64,000 nt of DNA from contig CM060172.1 of the NCBI GenBank assembly GCA_030549775.1, forward strand, positions 55,789,942 to 55,853,941. Reading direction: 5' to 3'. Shown piece after piece: positions 1 through 12,800 of the stretch; the stretch's first letter is position 1; every line of letters begins with the position of its first letter. Position numbers and translations under genes: made by a program. The stretch is from Tamarix chinensis. Taxonomy: Eukaryota > Streptophyta > Magnoliopsida > Caryophyllales > Tamaricaceae. The notes beneath the pieces are model-generated. The model did not search any database, had not been told where the DNA came from, and saw nothing but the letters and a program-made list of their open reading frames with translations.

Positions 1-670
1 AGGAGGGCAAACCGACGACGATATTTAAAGTCATGGGCAGAACGCAAAGTTTCGTTGGATAAGAGAGCGAAACGCGGCGCGGGGTTAAATGAAGAGATTC
101 TAGGCTGCGGGAAACGGCCTACGCCGAAGGAAGGGAGGAAAGGTTTGGGCCGGTGCGACAGGCCCAATTCGGGGAAGGAAATGAAAAAAGAAAAGAAGAA
201 GAAGGAAAAGAAAGAAAAAGAAAGAAAAGGAAAAAGGAAAAAGGAGAAGAGAAAATAGGAAGGTTGGGTTAAACAAATAAATTAAAATATTTGGGATATT
301 TAAAAATAATAATATTTAAATAAAATAATATTTAAATCCCTTTTTAGGCTAAATTAGGATTTTTAAATGATTTTCCAAAATTTCCATTTTAAATTAATAA
401 ATCACTCTAATTTTATTTAATTAAATTATTTATAAAATTAACATTAATTTGAAACTATTTTCTCTTTCTTAAGTTAAATAAAATAAATTCCCAAATTAAA
501 ATCTTTCATTAGTTAAAATACCCAAATTTCCTCTAATTAACATATTTACAAAGTTTCTTATTAACTTGCCCTAATAAATTTCCTTTTATAAATAATTTAT
601 TAAATTAAAATTTCCAATAAAACCTTATTTAGATATAATCTTTAAAATTAGAAAATTTCGGGGCATTTCA
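1..670 (-). mobile_element. LTR-G copy a: 5' end of a long LTR, runs off the left edge
   Basis: Read on the minus strand, position 670 begins TGAAATGCCCCGAAATTTTC. This matches the start of the complete solo LTR at 48945 (TGAAATACCCCAAAACCC). The AT-rich stretch that follows (about 660 down to 260) and the pyrimidine-rich stretch (about 250 down to 180, A/G-rich on the plus strand) are in the same order as in that copy. The junction at 670/671 falls inside an older copy of the same family in the same orientation, so this is a nested insertion. The remainder lies outside the window. No coding sequence is visible; the purine-rich reading frame at 55-258 is low-complexity. Confidence 0.7.
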
Positions 671-1708
671 TGGGATCCCTCACTATTTTAAGCGGTGGAT
701 CAGTCACTAGGGTAACATACCCTACTACTATTACACGCCGGTGGATCGGTCTCTAGGATATTGTAGTCCGTGGCAACTATTATGCCGGTGGATCGGTCTA
801 GGCCCGACTCAACATCTTCCACTTTACATGATTAATGTTTTAAGTTTCTTATTCAGGAACCTATACCAAGACATGCAAGTCTGACTCCTACCATGCTTAC
901 CCTTCAACTCTAGTTAATCACTCCAACCCTAGTTAACCACTACCACCAAAGTTAATCATGGCATACCCTAACACCCATGCAACCTAACTCCATGCAAACC
1001 CTAGCTCCCATGCAAACCCTAACTCTATGTAAACCCTACTTTCATGCAAACCCTAACTCCCATGTAAACCCTAATACCACCATGCAACCTTTAATACCAC
1101 CATGCAAACCCTAATACCACCCTGCAACCATTAATACCACCATGAATAGTCATATAATGCTTAGATCACTCCCACATTAATTCATACCATAACACCATAT
1201 CCCACAACCTACATGCATGTCTTATGGGTAGCATCAATTCATATTAAAAGCACAACTTATACATATCATATACATGCCATAAAATCTCATATGAACATAC
1301 TTCAACACCAAATCATACTACATATACAATAGATATAAAAATACCCTTAAAACATATTATATTGTATGTCACATGGCAATCAAGGCATGTAAAACACATT
1401 ACACACAAACGACCTTAGATACACCTTTACCTAAAATGTCACCGGTCTTGGAGTACGCTCCTATATCTCTTGAGGACTTTGACTGGGCTCACCTACTATG
1501 GAGAAAAACTAGAATTAGGTTTCCCTCCTACAAATACTATTATTTACTAACTTACTCTAAAACTATGTTTTTAATTAAAATAATAATGTACTAAAATTAA
1601 CCATACGAAATATTACTAAAAATAATAATAATAATTATTAATGCAATTCACAAAGAATGGTGATATAAGGGTTTCTACCCTTCACCAAAATAATTCTAAT
1701 AATGATAA

Positions 1709-1755
<47 letters not shown>

Positions 1756-2515
1756 ATAATAATAAAAGTATTAGTAATAAAAATAATATTAACAGTAATA
1801 TTATTATTAATAATAATAACAATAACAAAAACCTAAAATTACAAGGTAGGGTTTTCGACCCTACCCCCAAATATTGAAAAAAATTATTCCATAATAGTAA
1901 TAATAATATTAATAACATATATTACTTATAATAATATTAAAAATAATAAAGATAATAATAATAATAATAATAATAATAATATTTATAATAGTAAAATAGT
2001 AATAATGATAATAACTTACAAGTATTCGAATCATCAACCTAAAATAGGGCTTCGGCCCTCCTTAGATAATTAATAATAATAAAAAAATAATAATACCAAT
2101 AATAATAATAATAATTATTATTATAATAATCCAATTAATACCTAAAATTTGAAACTAATAATTTAAATATTTTATTCCTACTCTCGAATCTGCCAAGAAA
2201 ATATGACATCAATATTACATCCAATAATAATAATAATCGAATAAATATAGAAATTTGAAATAAAAATAAAATAAATTTAAATAAATAGGAAAGAAGGGCT
2301 GAGAGGGTCTAGGGTTTTACCTTGAGTTGGCGGAGATGGGTTGCACTAGCAGTGGTGCACGACTGCGGTGGCGGTCGAAAAAGAGGGCTAAAAAGGGAAA
2401 ATTTGGGGTTTGAGAAGAATAGATGGAGAGTAAGGGCGGTGGTTGAGGTGGTGGTGGTAGCCTAGGCTGAGAGGAGTAAAGTGAGGGTGGCGGCGCGGCA
2501 AGTCATGCTCATTAA
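671..2515 (-). mobile_element. LTR-G copy b: interior of an older LTR, truncated at both ends
   Basis: On the minus strand this matches the middle of the solo LTR at 48945-54451. It has the pyrimidine-rich and CCACC-rich segment (about 2515 to 2300), a trinucleotide-rich segment (about 2140 to 1620), the conserved island bracketed by splice-like signals (1431-1492) and about four copies of the CCAC...GTGG motif (680-810). The beginning of the LTR is missing at the high-coordinate side. The end is cut by copy a at 670/671. The boundary near 2515 is approximate. There is no open reading frame apart from simple-repeat artefacts. Confidence 0.65.
1621..2140. repeat. Trinucleotide-rich tract in LTR-G copy b
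   Basis: The tract contains (AGT)n at about 1710-1755 and many AAT/AAC runs up to about 2140, with one non-repetitive interruption (about 2010-2060). It sits at the same place in the LTR as the (TTA)n/(ACT)n tract of the solo LTR (50440-51240), so it is a property of the family and not a chance microsatellite. The long serine/asparagine or leucine/isoleucine frames here are products of the repeat and not genes. Confidence 0.8.
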
Positions 2516-2529
2516 GCGGATATATTTGA

Positions 2530-5500
2530 CTATTTCAATTTGATAATAATTTATCCAATGATATTCCATAATAAATCGAGAATAATTATCACTTTTATCT
2601 ATTATTAGTTACAATTGTTTAGGTAAAGACATCACTAATGTCTACCTAATACCACCTTATACCGGTGTAAGGATAATTAATGAATATTTTATTTACCGAT
2701 GTAATCTATTCTTTTATTCTATTCATATGGACATGTCAACTCAATATGATAAGTTTTCTATCATTTTAAAGGATTATAACTCTTATTTTAAGGGTTTAGC
2801 TCTTTGGCCCATTATCATACACTTCTAATATATTTGTACTATACTTACAATTAACTTATTTAAATTCACCACAAAGAATTCTATGTGAGTTGGAACTTTA
2901 TTCAAAACATATATTGGTTTCATAATTTCTTATCCATAACAAAAATAAATTATAGCTAGGCTAATCTAGCAAGCATAAACATAATCAAGTGCAATTTGAT
3001 TTTTCTTTGGGTCCATACTCATGGAAGACATCTTCTAAGTGCTTACTTGCTTTATAATCTCAATCTCCTCTTCTCTCCCCCTAAGGCTCAAAAAACAGAC
3101 ATTTCTAGCCTTCTTTGTGGCTTAATTTCATATTCATGGGGGATTATAAGCACACTTAAGACTCATCTAATAATCTCAATTAACTTGGCTTAAGGGTTAA
3201 TGTGATATGCAATTGGTACATATCAAAAATCATTTCATGTATATTAGCATACCACTTATAGACCTCACTAAAAAGGGTCTACGAATCGAATGCATAATTA
3301 ATAACTCTATCGGGTCATTTTACTTCCATCTTGAAGCATTGATTGCATTTATACCCCAGTTAGATGACTATTCACTTTTTTGCCAATACAATAATATTTA
3401 TTGCAAAATATAACATATGACCTTACATTGTTGCATTATTATATACCATGGTAAATTTAAAATGGTCCACATGTGTCAACTTGAATTATATCAAGTATAT
3501 AGGAGATTTTACATTTTCTTACATTATCACAACCATAAATTTGCTAAGAATAATATGTCGTCTATATGATATCACTAATTAAAAAAATGAATCTTTAGAA
3601 TTCTATGTGGGTGCTCATGCAAGCTTAATGATCTTTCTTATCCTTGATGCACTAATGTGATCTCATTTCGCATTCCACAAATACAATATTTTATGGTCTA
3701 CTAACTTTTGGTAAGTGATACCTTTTGTTTTTTCATATATACCAAATGCATATATTGTACATTTATTTTGGGCTTACTTCTAGTCGATCTTGATGGCAAT
3801 AATACCATCAAATACTCATATACCACAGCAAGTTCTTCAGGAACCTAGGTACAATATCATGCATCCGATTGTTAAATCATTCCAATGGCTATTCAATCAT
3901 ATAAAGTGATCTTCTAGATCATATTCAAGTCTACAACACAAGAAGCATTTAGCCTCTACTATTAAATTACTTATATCAAATGGAAAATATCGGATTATAC
4001 TAGTGTCTCATCCATTATACTAATAATTGAATGGAAAGCTTTAAGCTTCAACCATTAAACTACTTATTGGATAGGAAGATTTAGGCTTCAACTATCAAAA
4101 TATCTCTATCCACTAAAATTATAATATAATGGGGAGGCTATTGTAAATACTCCAACCGCTGTAGTGGTATAGGAGACTTGGCTATGGTAGGTTTTGACCA
4201 CTACCAATTACACAGTAGGTGTATAGTCTCATGAATAAATGATTGACAAATTATACACAAAGCCATCATCACTATTTCATGATTAGAATAAATGCTTTAA
4301 TATTGTGAAACTCAAAATTACATAAACTAAATTACAAGAACTAAAGTTACATAACTAGAAAATGCAAAAATACAATTAGTGTGGGGGACTATAAACCACC
4401 AAATAGTTCGATCTTTTGGATCGAAAAACACTTGGGATATTTAATACTATCGGATCTTGTTTACCATTATTACATTAGTCGTAAAAGACTTTCAAATATT
4501 TGATCTCCTTGATCAAATTGCACATAAGGTATGAATTACTTTTTAATCATTCGATTTTCAAAATTGAATTGTGTATATCTTCGGGACCATTTAATCATTA
4601 GATGAAACTTTTGGCTTTCACCTCAATTCTATCATTTCCTTTTTTATACCTCATGTACATATTTGTAAATAATATAATTAACTGGGAGCTTCATGCTTTT
4701 ACCAACACTTGTACAATCACCTATCCATACTTTGTATATATGGGAAAAAATTTTCATTTTGGTGGCCCTCCATTAACTTAGGGTAATGGAGATTTTTACT
4801 ATATTCTTCAATCAACTTCAAGTATTGAGATATGTATGTAGTGATGGATGATGAGATCGCTAATCCATCATATTTAAATTTAAGTAATTTTTTTAATGTT
4901 ACCACTTTAGATGACTTTCCATCATCTTCAAGTGATGGAGATCTACATATAGTAAAAGAAGGTGTGGCCACTAATTCATTATTTTAAATCATTGAATTGG
5001 TCATATTATATCCAATTTGAGTTTATTAAACAGAATACTTTTAGCCTTCTACTATCTTCCATTTTTACCCTCCATCTTATAATTAGAAGGGAGATCATCA
5101 CGCATGTAATCAAATTAAATTACATATTGCCAATATATACGATTAAAACTAATAAAAATATCAATTAGCATAAGAATAAAGCAAAGGGGAGATAAAAATA
5201 AATTTCCTTATACTGAACTAATTTTAGGATCATACCATATTTCCTTTTAAAACTATTAATTAATTCAAATTAAGTGGAGGATTGATGTTCTTAAAATTTA
5301 CTTGATTGCAATATATGTCATATTTGTGACCTTTCCTATGCTTGAAAAAATTAGATCTCACATAAGAAATAAAAAGGTATATGATACATAATAATCATAT
5401 TCATATAATATGATGACTAATACATATAAAACATTTCCTTTTATCAAGCACTGATCAAACTTGATGCCAACTCCATAGTTATTTGCCAATATTATGAACA
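2530..5500 (-). mobile_element. Badly decayed copia-like remnant, minus strand
   Basis: No gene is intact here. On the minus strand around 3500-3450 the sequence reads LDIIQVDTCGPF, which resembles the start of a Ty1/copia integrase core (usual pattern L..IH.D.CGP). About 180 bases upstream (about 3660-3600) is a stretch resembling the GH...I.KI.K region before the integrase zinc finger. The part at about 4480-4980 recurs at 60946-61368, so it is a dispersed repeat. Ends, LTRs and target-site duplication cannot be identified. The copia assignment rests on one short motif. Repeat status of the right part is firmer because of the second copy. Confidence 0.4.
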
Positions 5501-5511
5501 AAATCAACACA

Positions 5512-5514
5512 TAA

Positions 5515-5560
<46 letters not shown>
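5512..5560. repeat. (CT)n(AT)n compound microsatellite
   Basis: About 14 CT units are followed directly by about 10 AT units. The next 450 bases (to about 5990) are AT-rich with no recognisable feature. Confidence 0.95.
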
Positions 5561-5990
5561 TTCATCTAGAACATAATCGCGCTAATAATGTGTTGTAATA
5601 GCGATAAACTCAAAGAGAGATGTAGAATCATATAATCATATAGGAAGAAAGGGAGAATGAAACTTCTTATTCTCATTCATACGTATAGATTCCTTATTCT
5701 ATTTACAATTTACAATATTTCACATATATAATACCTACACTTATTACATCTTTCATGAAAAAGAGTTAGAAAATATGAAAAAATATGGAAGATATGTAGA
5801 ATTGGGTGTAAAATTATAATAAAAAAGTTATTGCAATTTATGGTACAAATAAAAGTATTAAATCTATAATTTAATACAATATATACTTATAAATTATATA
5901 CCTATAATATATAAATAGAATATTTATAATAAAATAAATTTTTTTAAATGATGTCAACTTTATAGTTTTTGTGTAGCTAATAACTCCTTT

Positions 5991-6348
5991 TTCCGTACTG
6001 GGAGATCGTAAAAAGTCACCACGAACCTTCCATCGCAGCTGAAAATGTTACACCGGTCTTCCAGGGAGTCTGTGATAAAAACCGCAAACCGGGCCTTGGG
6101 GTCGAAACCAGAACCTTAGGTTGTCTACGTGTCCATGCGTCAGGTTTGGTGTCTATCCGATTATCCCGACTAAATACACTAAAAATTAAGCACAAAAATA
6201 AAAGAAAATGGGAAATGGAAAGTATTCGAAGGACAAATGAACAATTACGCCAGCATCCTCGTTTTCTCTATCTGAAACACAAAGCAGCACTATCCATCTT
6301 CTGCCTCTATGGGCTCAGATTGATTGTCTGGAATCTAGACTATGAAAG
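5991..6348 (+). promoter_or_regulatory. Upstream and 5' leader region of the SAMTL gene
   Basis: Base composition rises here from AT-rich repeat DNA to balanced sequence, as expected at the edge of a gene. A convincing TATA box or transcription start could not be fixed. The 68-codon frame at 6146-6352 does not continue into the gene and has no family resemblance, so it is treated as leader or upstream sequence. Confidence 0.35.
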
Positions 6349-6521
6349 GTAAGCCCGCGTCTTCCTTTCCTTTTCTGTCCGAAAATATATGGTACTATCC
6401 TCTATCTCTCTCTCTCTTTCTCTCGATAGAAGATAATGTTACTTGCAAAAGCCAATTTTGGTTTCAATCAGCTTGGAGTATTCTGTAATGAGAATGTCTC
6501 AGTTTTGTTTTAATTTCGCAG
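6349..6521 (+). other. Possible 5'-UTR intron of SAMTL
   Basis: AAAG|GTAAGC at 6348/6349 is a strong donor. TTTAATTTCGCAG ending at 6521 is a good acceptor after a pyrimidine-rich stretch with a CT microsatellite. The intron would be 173 bases, entirely upstream of the start codon at 6889. This is inference from splice consensus only; RNA reads would decide. Confidence 0.4.
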
Positions 6522-6888
6522 GCACGTTGTTATTCTATTCGTAGTTAACTGATTGTTGCTACAGAAGATAACTCTCCTCTATTCGACGACATAATCTTAC
6601 CCGGTTCAGCTGCACATCGACTGAAACATAACTCAGATTGAAGAAATTTCAATCGCCAAAGTTTGGGTTTGTAATTCATGCTGTTAGGGTTCTAGCGTTT
6701 AGTGAAGAATATCGTTTCCCGATAATATCAGCTACTGACCACGTGAGTGTCATTTCTGAATGGAATGTGTTTGTTGGTTCGCGTTTTAGTGCATTGCTGA
6801 TTGCCTAATACTTGAAGGGTTTGGGTCGTTTGACTGCTATTTGAATTGGATTAATAAAGTACTGAAGCTGGGATTTATTGTTTTAGTT

Positions 6889-9800
6889 ATGGTTTTACAT
6901 GGGAATGACCCAATTGAATCGTTGCTTCATTCGATTCAGGTTGTTAAAGATGCATTTTCACCTCTAGAATCTAGCATCGTGAAAGCAGCCAAGGACTTAG
7001 AGTCTTCATGGTTAGCTTCAAATAGTGGCACAAAAAATGTTGAGCAGTTTGAGCTAGTTCATGATGGTATCGTTGGTAATGCTCAAAAAGGTAGGAAGAA
7101 CACTGGCATACATTTATGCGCATTGAAAAAAATTAGTAGTATTGGTGCTGCTAGCGAGGAGAAGAACAAGGGAATATCAGTTAAACTACCTAACAAGGTG
7201 TTTTTGGGGTTTTTTCCAGCATATTGTGGGGGTAAAAATGATACGAGCACCGCATCCAAAAGAGAGGTGAAAGAAGGAACTATGGAAAAAGATGGTGATG
7301 CATGTACGAATTGCTTGCAGTTTGCTATGCCGTGGTCATTGATGCTTGGTGGATTTGTTAAGATGTTTGCAACTCCATTCAAAGCAGGTAAGAAGTGGGG
7401 TCGTAAAATGATTCATGAGGAGGAAAATTGTTCCTATTCAACTAAACGGGTACCAAGATCTATGTTTTTGTATGAATTTAAGCACAGTGATCAAAAGGAA
7501 GGTCGGTTTATTTTGGCATTGTCAAAGGAGGGTACAACTTGTGATGAAGGAAAAGGCACATCCCTTGATGTTCTTATTGGTTTAGTTTTTGATCATTTGA
7601 CCCAAAATCTTCAAAAGCTTGATCCCGGTGCAAAACAGAGTCCTGAAAAGGTTTCCGAGTCTTCATCTTCTCCATCATCTTCCTATTTTGATCACTGGAA
7701 GGCACTTAGTAATATCTTAGAGGTTAAAAGGGCTGATGTAAATTGCTTTCTTGCTAACCTAAAGTTTGCGAGAGTAGGTGGCGCACCTTCAACTCTTGTT
7801 GGAGTTACTTCTCCAGCCAATGAAGATGGTGATAATGGTGTTGAAGAGGTCGATTCTGTTAATGCAAGTCAATCTGAAGATTCAGGATCAGGCATTTCGC
7901 CTCAGAAGTTGGCAAATGGGTTGCTTAATATCCCATTATCAAATGTTGAGCGGTTGAAATCTACACTATCTACTGTGTCTATATCAGAATTAATTGAGCT
8001 TTTACCTCAGCTAGGACGGTCTCCGAAAGACATACCAGACAAAAAGAAGTTATTCTCTGTTCAGGATTTCTTCAGATACACAGAGGCTGAAGGTATGTCC
8101 AGCTTAGTTTGGTTCTAAATTTGTTCTACTTTTAAAGTTTGAGGATTGTACAGCTTTTTGTGAATGCATATAGTTTCAGGTCTTTTTAGTTTATGTCTTT
8201 CTGATTCTGTGCAAACTATACAACACTTTTGTTGCATTTGTTGCTCTTTAAATCAGGGAGCCAATCAGCTACTGTTGCCATTAGGGTGATGTTAGGGACC
8301 CCTTGAGCTTGTAGTTCTTCTATGGAATGGTTATCTTCTAATGTCTTTTAGTCGTGAAGGTGTTTGACTCCATCCTATAAACAGGCTTGTTTGATGAATA
8401 TTGACTTTAGTGGTTGCTGCAGCATAAGTAGTGATTTCCATTTTTTGCCAACTTTTCTACTTGAGATTGGATGGGTACTTAAAGGAGATATTGAATTGTT
8501 TGTTTCTTTTTTCTTTCTGGCACATTCCCTCTCCCTTTTCTCCTGCCCAGGCATGCTTCATTCTGACTTATTATTGTCAGAGCCGTTTGCGAGGTAGTTG
8601 ATCTGGGCTCGGTAATGGCTCAATTATGTTCATTCAATTAATAATCCTATATAAAGGCTTGATTTCATCTTGTTATATGAGTGAAGCCTGAGCAAAGACG
8701 GGTTCAACTTCTTTGTTTGCAAGTTGACTCTAGCTTGGTTCTTTCATGTTCTAGCTGGTTAATGAATCATATACATTAGTATTATTGAACCCAAATATCA
8801 CATTTTATACCTAGTTCTCATAAAATATGACATTTTAGTTTAACTTTCTTCTTACATTAGAACCACCTGTGAGCCTTGTTGAGTCATAAGCTAACTTGTT
8901 TGAACTAGGCTCACCTTACCTAGGAAAGATGAGTTGAGCTGAGTTTGAGTCTTACTTGAGTTCATATATTAAAACTCTATTTGGATTTGAATGCAGTATT
9001 CTGAATCAAGTAGACTTCACTTAGCTCTAACTAAATGATGGCCTGTTGAGCTTGGATTGTTTAAAAATGAGGCTAAAATACTGGCTCGAGCTTGACTTGT
9101 TTGGAAAATGAGTAAGAAGTTTTAGTTTAACGCACCTCAACTCAACTCGTTTACAGTCTTAGTTGTACCATCTACTGTCTGGACTAATGTGATTTGATCT
9201 CTCCATGAAATATCTTTTGTAGACTATGTGTTAGATCCTTCCTGGCTTCCCAGGATAGAGGCAAGTAATATAGTACTGAGGGTACGGCTCTTGCAGGAAT
9301 GAGATTTTTTGAGGAGCTGGACAGAGATGGAGATGGTCAAGTGACCTTGGAAGATTTAGAAATTGCTGTGAGAAAGAGGAAATTGCCACAAAGATATGCC
9401 AAGGAATTCATGAGTCGTGCAAGGAGTCATCTGTTTAAAAAATCATTTGGCTGGAAACAGTTTTTGAATGTGATGGAACAGAGGGAACCGACCATTCTGC
9501 GAGCTTATACATCTCTTTGTTTGAGCAAGTCTGGAACACTGCAGAAGAGTGAAATTCTGGCATCTTTGAGAAATGCCGGACTCCCAGCTAATGAAGATAA
9601 TGCTGCTGCTATGATGAGATATCTGACTGCAGACACCGGGGGGTCCATTTCGTATGGTCATTTTCGCAATTTTATGCTTTTATTACCTTCAGACCGGCTA
9701 CAAGATGATCCTCGGTATGATATTGCTTCTTTTTCTTTTATATATTTTACTCAAGCGTGTGCTTTGAAAGATTAGCTGTGGCTTAAAAGACACTTTTTAA

Positions 9801-12800
9801 CCATTCTCAAGGTCTACAAGATGATCATTGGTAAGATCTAGGCACTTTTTTACTCAAAAGTTTAGTAGTTTGGTGCCGCCTCTTCTGACAAGTATCATGT
9901 ATCGTGTGTATAATATTGTTGAGGTTGCAAATAGTTGCATATGAGCCAAAAGTGTGGAGTAATATGATACATGTTTAGCTAGGGGCATCATGCATGGAAG
10001 CTGTGAGATTAGATTTGCTTAGAAAGAAACAAACAAAAAAAGCTATGTGGGTTCGGCCTCGTATATCTGTTGGCACCATTATTCTCTATTAGAAACCTAT
10101 GCCACTGGTTGATTTTTCATCAGCAAAATTCTTTCAAGTGATTTTCTTCTGGCTTTTGGAGCCTATAACAACTGTCACCTCAGAAATGCCTTTGTAAGTC
10201 TTCTTTGATTTAGCAGTTATCAAAATATTCAGTTGCGACAGGCTATGCAGACTGTAAAAATCTGATAATTATTATCCGTCGCAGCTGATAGTTTTATGAA
10301 TCAATGTATATTTTCCTTAAAAGAAACTATATTGGCTAACATATCATTTATTTTATTTTATTTACTGTGGAAAATAAGAAATGGGAAATATTTGTGGATT
10401 TGGCAAGGGCTAGATAATGTAATAGACATCAAGGCTTTTTATTTATTTGTTTATATTTTTATAAAAACATTGTGGCATATTGTATAAATGGGAAACCTTT
10501 TTCTGAATCATTGTCCAAATCTGGTAGTGATAAAGGACAGGAAGCCTATTTGAGTAGCCAGATGAGACAGTACATGTATTTTATTTATTTATTTTTTGGG
10601 GATGAGGTTGATTTGACAAGCTAGTGTTCTCACTTATTTGACTACACCTGCCTTAAGACTGTTTGTTCATTAAATTGAATTTCCCTCTACAAATAGTAGT
10701 AAACCTGTTTCTTGTTACTATTGTTATCAGTGTGGGAATTGCCTTGATTTTGTAGATAATGGGCGGTCAGGCAATGAAGTGATTTCATTTGTAGATGGTG
10801 TATTGATCTAATTTGCAAATTCGGTTCAGAGCATTTTGAAGTGCTTTAATTCTGATAGGCCAGTGATTAAATACACTTAATTTTGGAAGAGCAGGGGTGG
10901 TCAGCAGACTGAAAGAGGCGACTGATGTATCTGCTATTTGCTATTTTCATTTTTTTTTTTACTTTTTGGGGTCTAGTTGCATCAGGTGAGCATGGCCTGG
11001 CAGCTGAGTCTGTTATTCTGTTATTTGGTGTCGTTTCTGTTTTGGTTTAGTCGGTTAGTATAAATCATGGTAGGACTGGGGGGGGGGGAGGAATCGGTGG
11101 TTGTTGGGGGAGGGACGAGGACCTTGAACGCCTGGACTATCCTTGTGTCATTATCGCATTATCAATCTAACACTCTCTCTTTCTGCCTTAAATTTTCCTC
11201 TCTATCATTGCTGATCTGTTATTTTGGTTGCGGAGTGCGGCTCTGTTTTGGTACTTAACAAATTCATTATATACTGGTCTTCTATTGTATAATGACACTT
11301 ATGACAGTCAGTTTGTATATGAGTAGGAATGTATGGTTTGAAGCTGCTACAGTTGTTGCTGTTGCACCACCTGTGGAAATACCTGCTAGTAATGTTCTGC
11401 GATCTGCTTTAGCAGGCGGCCTTGCTTCTGCCCTTTCCACTTCTTTACTTCACCCCGTTGATTCTATAAAGGCAAGGCTTTGTATATCTTTGTTATCTTG
11501 TTCTTTATTCTATGATAGTGCAAGTTACAGGGGATGTACTGCTGATATTTTATTCTATTTAATTTACTACGAATAATTAATTAGGCATTTTGTCATTCTA
11601 TAGACCTTTTATGATATTTTATACTTTCTATGGTCTCACATTATCAATCCTTTGAGAATGCAACTTACGGGGTGCATTGACGGTTAAAAGAATTCATACT
11701 CATTCAAAGAGAAGAATATGGAAGAATATAAAAGAAGCCGCATTCTGTTACGATCTTCAATGATTTATTTTGTATGGAATTTGCCTTCTGTTGTGGTCAT
11801 CTTATAATGATGTATTCATTTGACAGACTCGAGTACAAGCATCGACATTGTCCTTCCCAGAGATCATATCAAGACTTCCGGAGATTGGAGTTCGGCCCTT
11901 GTACAGAGGTTCCATCCCTGCAATTCTCGGGCAGTTTACAAGGTTGTTCTGGATCTATTACTGATCCCCATCTTTTTGTTAGTAGCTGGTATCACTTTCT
12001 AAATTCTAAATCTCTTATTTTCTTGGCACTATAGCCATGGACTGAGGACTGGGATTTTTGAAGCCAGTAAGCTGGTGCTGATTAATATTAATCCAACACT
12101 CCCTGAGATTCAGGTAAAAACTACACCTATGTCATCTCTATTTTTATTGCACCTCTAATATCACTTCTCGCCACCCTTTCTGTTGTTTCTTTTTTTTTGA
12201 AGGGGGGGGGGGGAGGGTGCAGTGTTTCTTGTCTAATTTCACAAACTGGTTGATATTTAAGGGAAATTCTTTCATTAGTGGATCAATTGGCAACTGTATA
12301 TTTTTTGAAGTCAGGTTGAACTTGAAATATCACAAATTCTTAATATATGTGCAGTGTGGAATGCCCTCTTTTTGTATTTTTCTTTTCTTATAGTGTGCCT
12401 GGTTTCCGTCACATCTCATCCTATGTGGGCATGCTTCAGCATATAGGCAAAGGAAGTCGGTAAAATGGATCCGTAACTTCGGAAAAATAATTAGTTCTAA
12501 GGGCTAGGCTCAGGGATCCTAGTATGAACCCATCGCTTGTCAACAAACTGCTTGAGTTGTTCACTCAATGAGAACAATTCCCCTTAGGGGATCTTTCCCC
12601 GAGCGTTGCACAGTCATCTTAAAACGGGTACGGACAAGGATAATTCGATTGTTTAATTAAAACAAAGCATTGCGATGGTTCTTGTAAATGTTAACACAAT
12701 ATGATTTTTTCCTCGTGCGTTGAATGTCAAAGTGAAAAAATTCAACCAATTGTGAATAAACAATGGGAGTAACTATAAGATAGCCAAAGACCTCATCATC

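Noticed and set aside
1641..1918. Serine/asparagine-rich and leucine-rich frames
   Set aside because: Products of (AGT)n/(AAT)n repeats inside LTR-G copy b.
6146..6352. 68-codon frame upstream of SAMTL as a separate gene
   Set aside because: No family resemblance; overlaps the likely 5' leader and its presumed intron donor.
6841..6888. Alternative non-ATG start upstream of the SAMTL ATG
   Set aside because: Begins with TTG; the first ATG at 6889 gives the N-terminus expected from the plant family.
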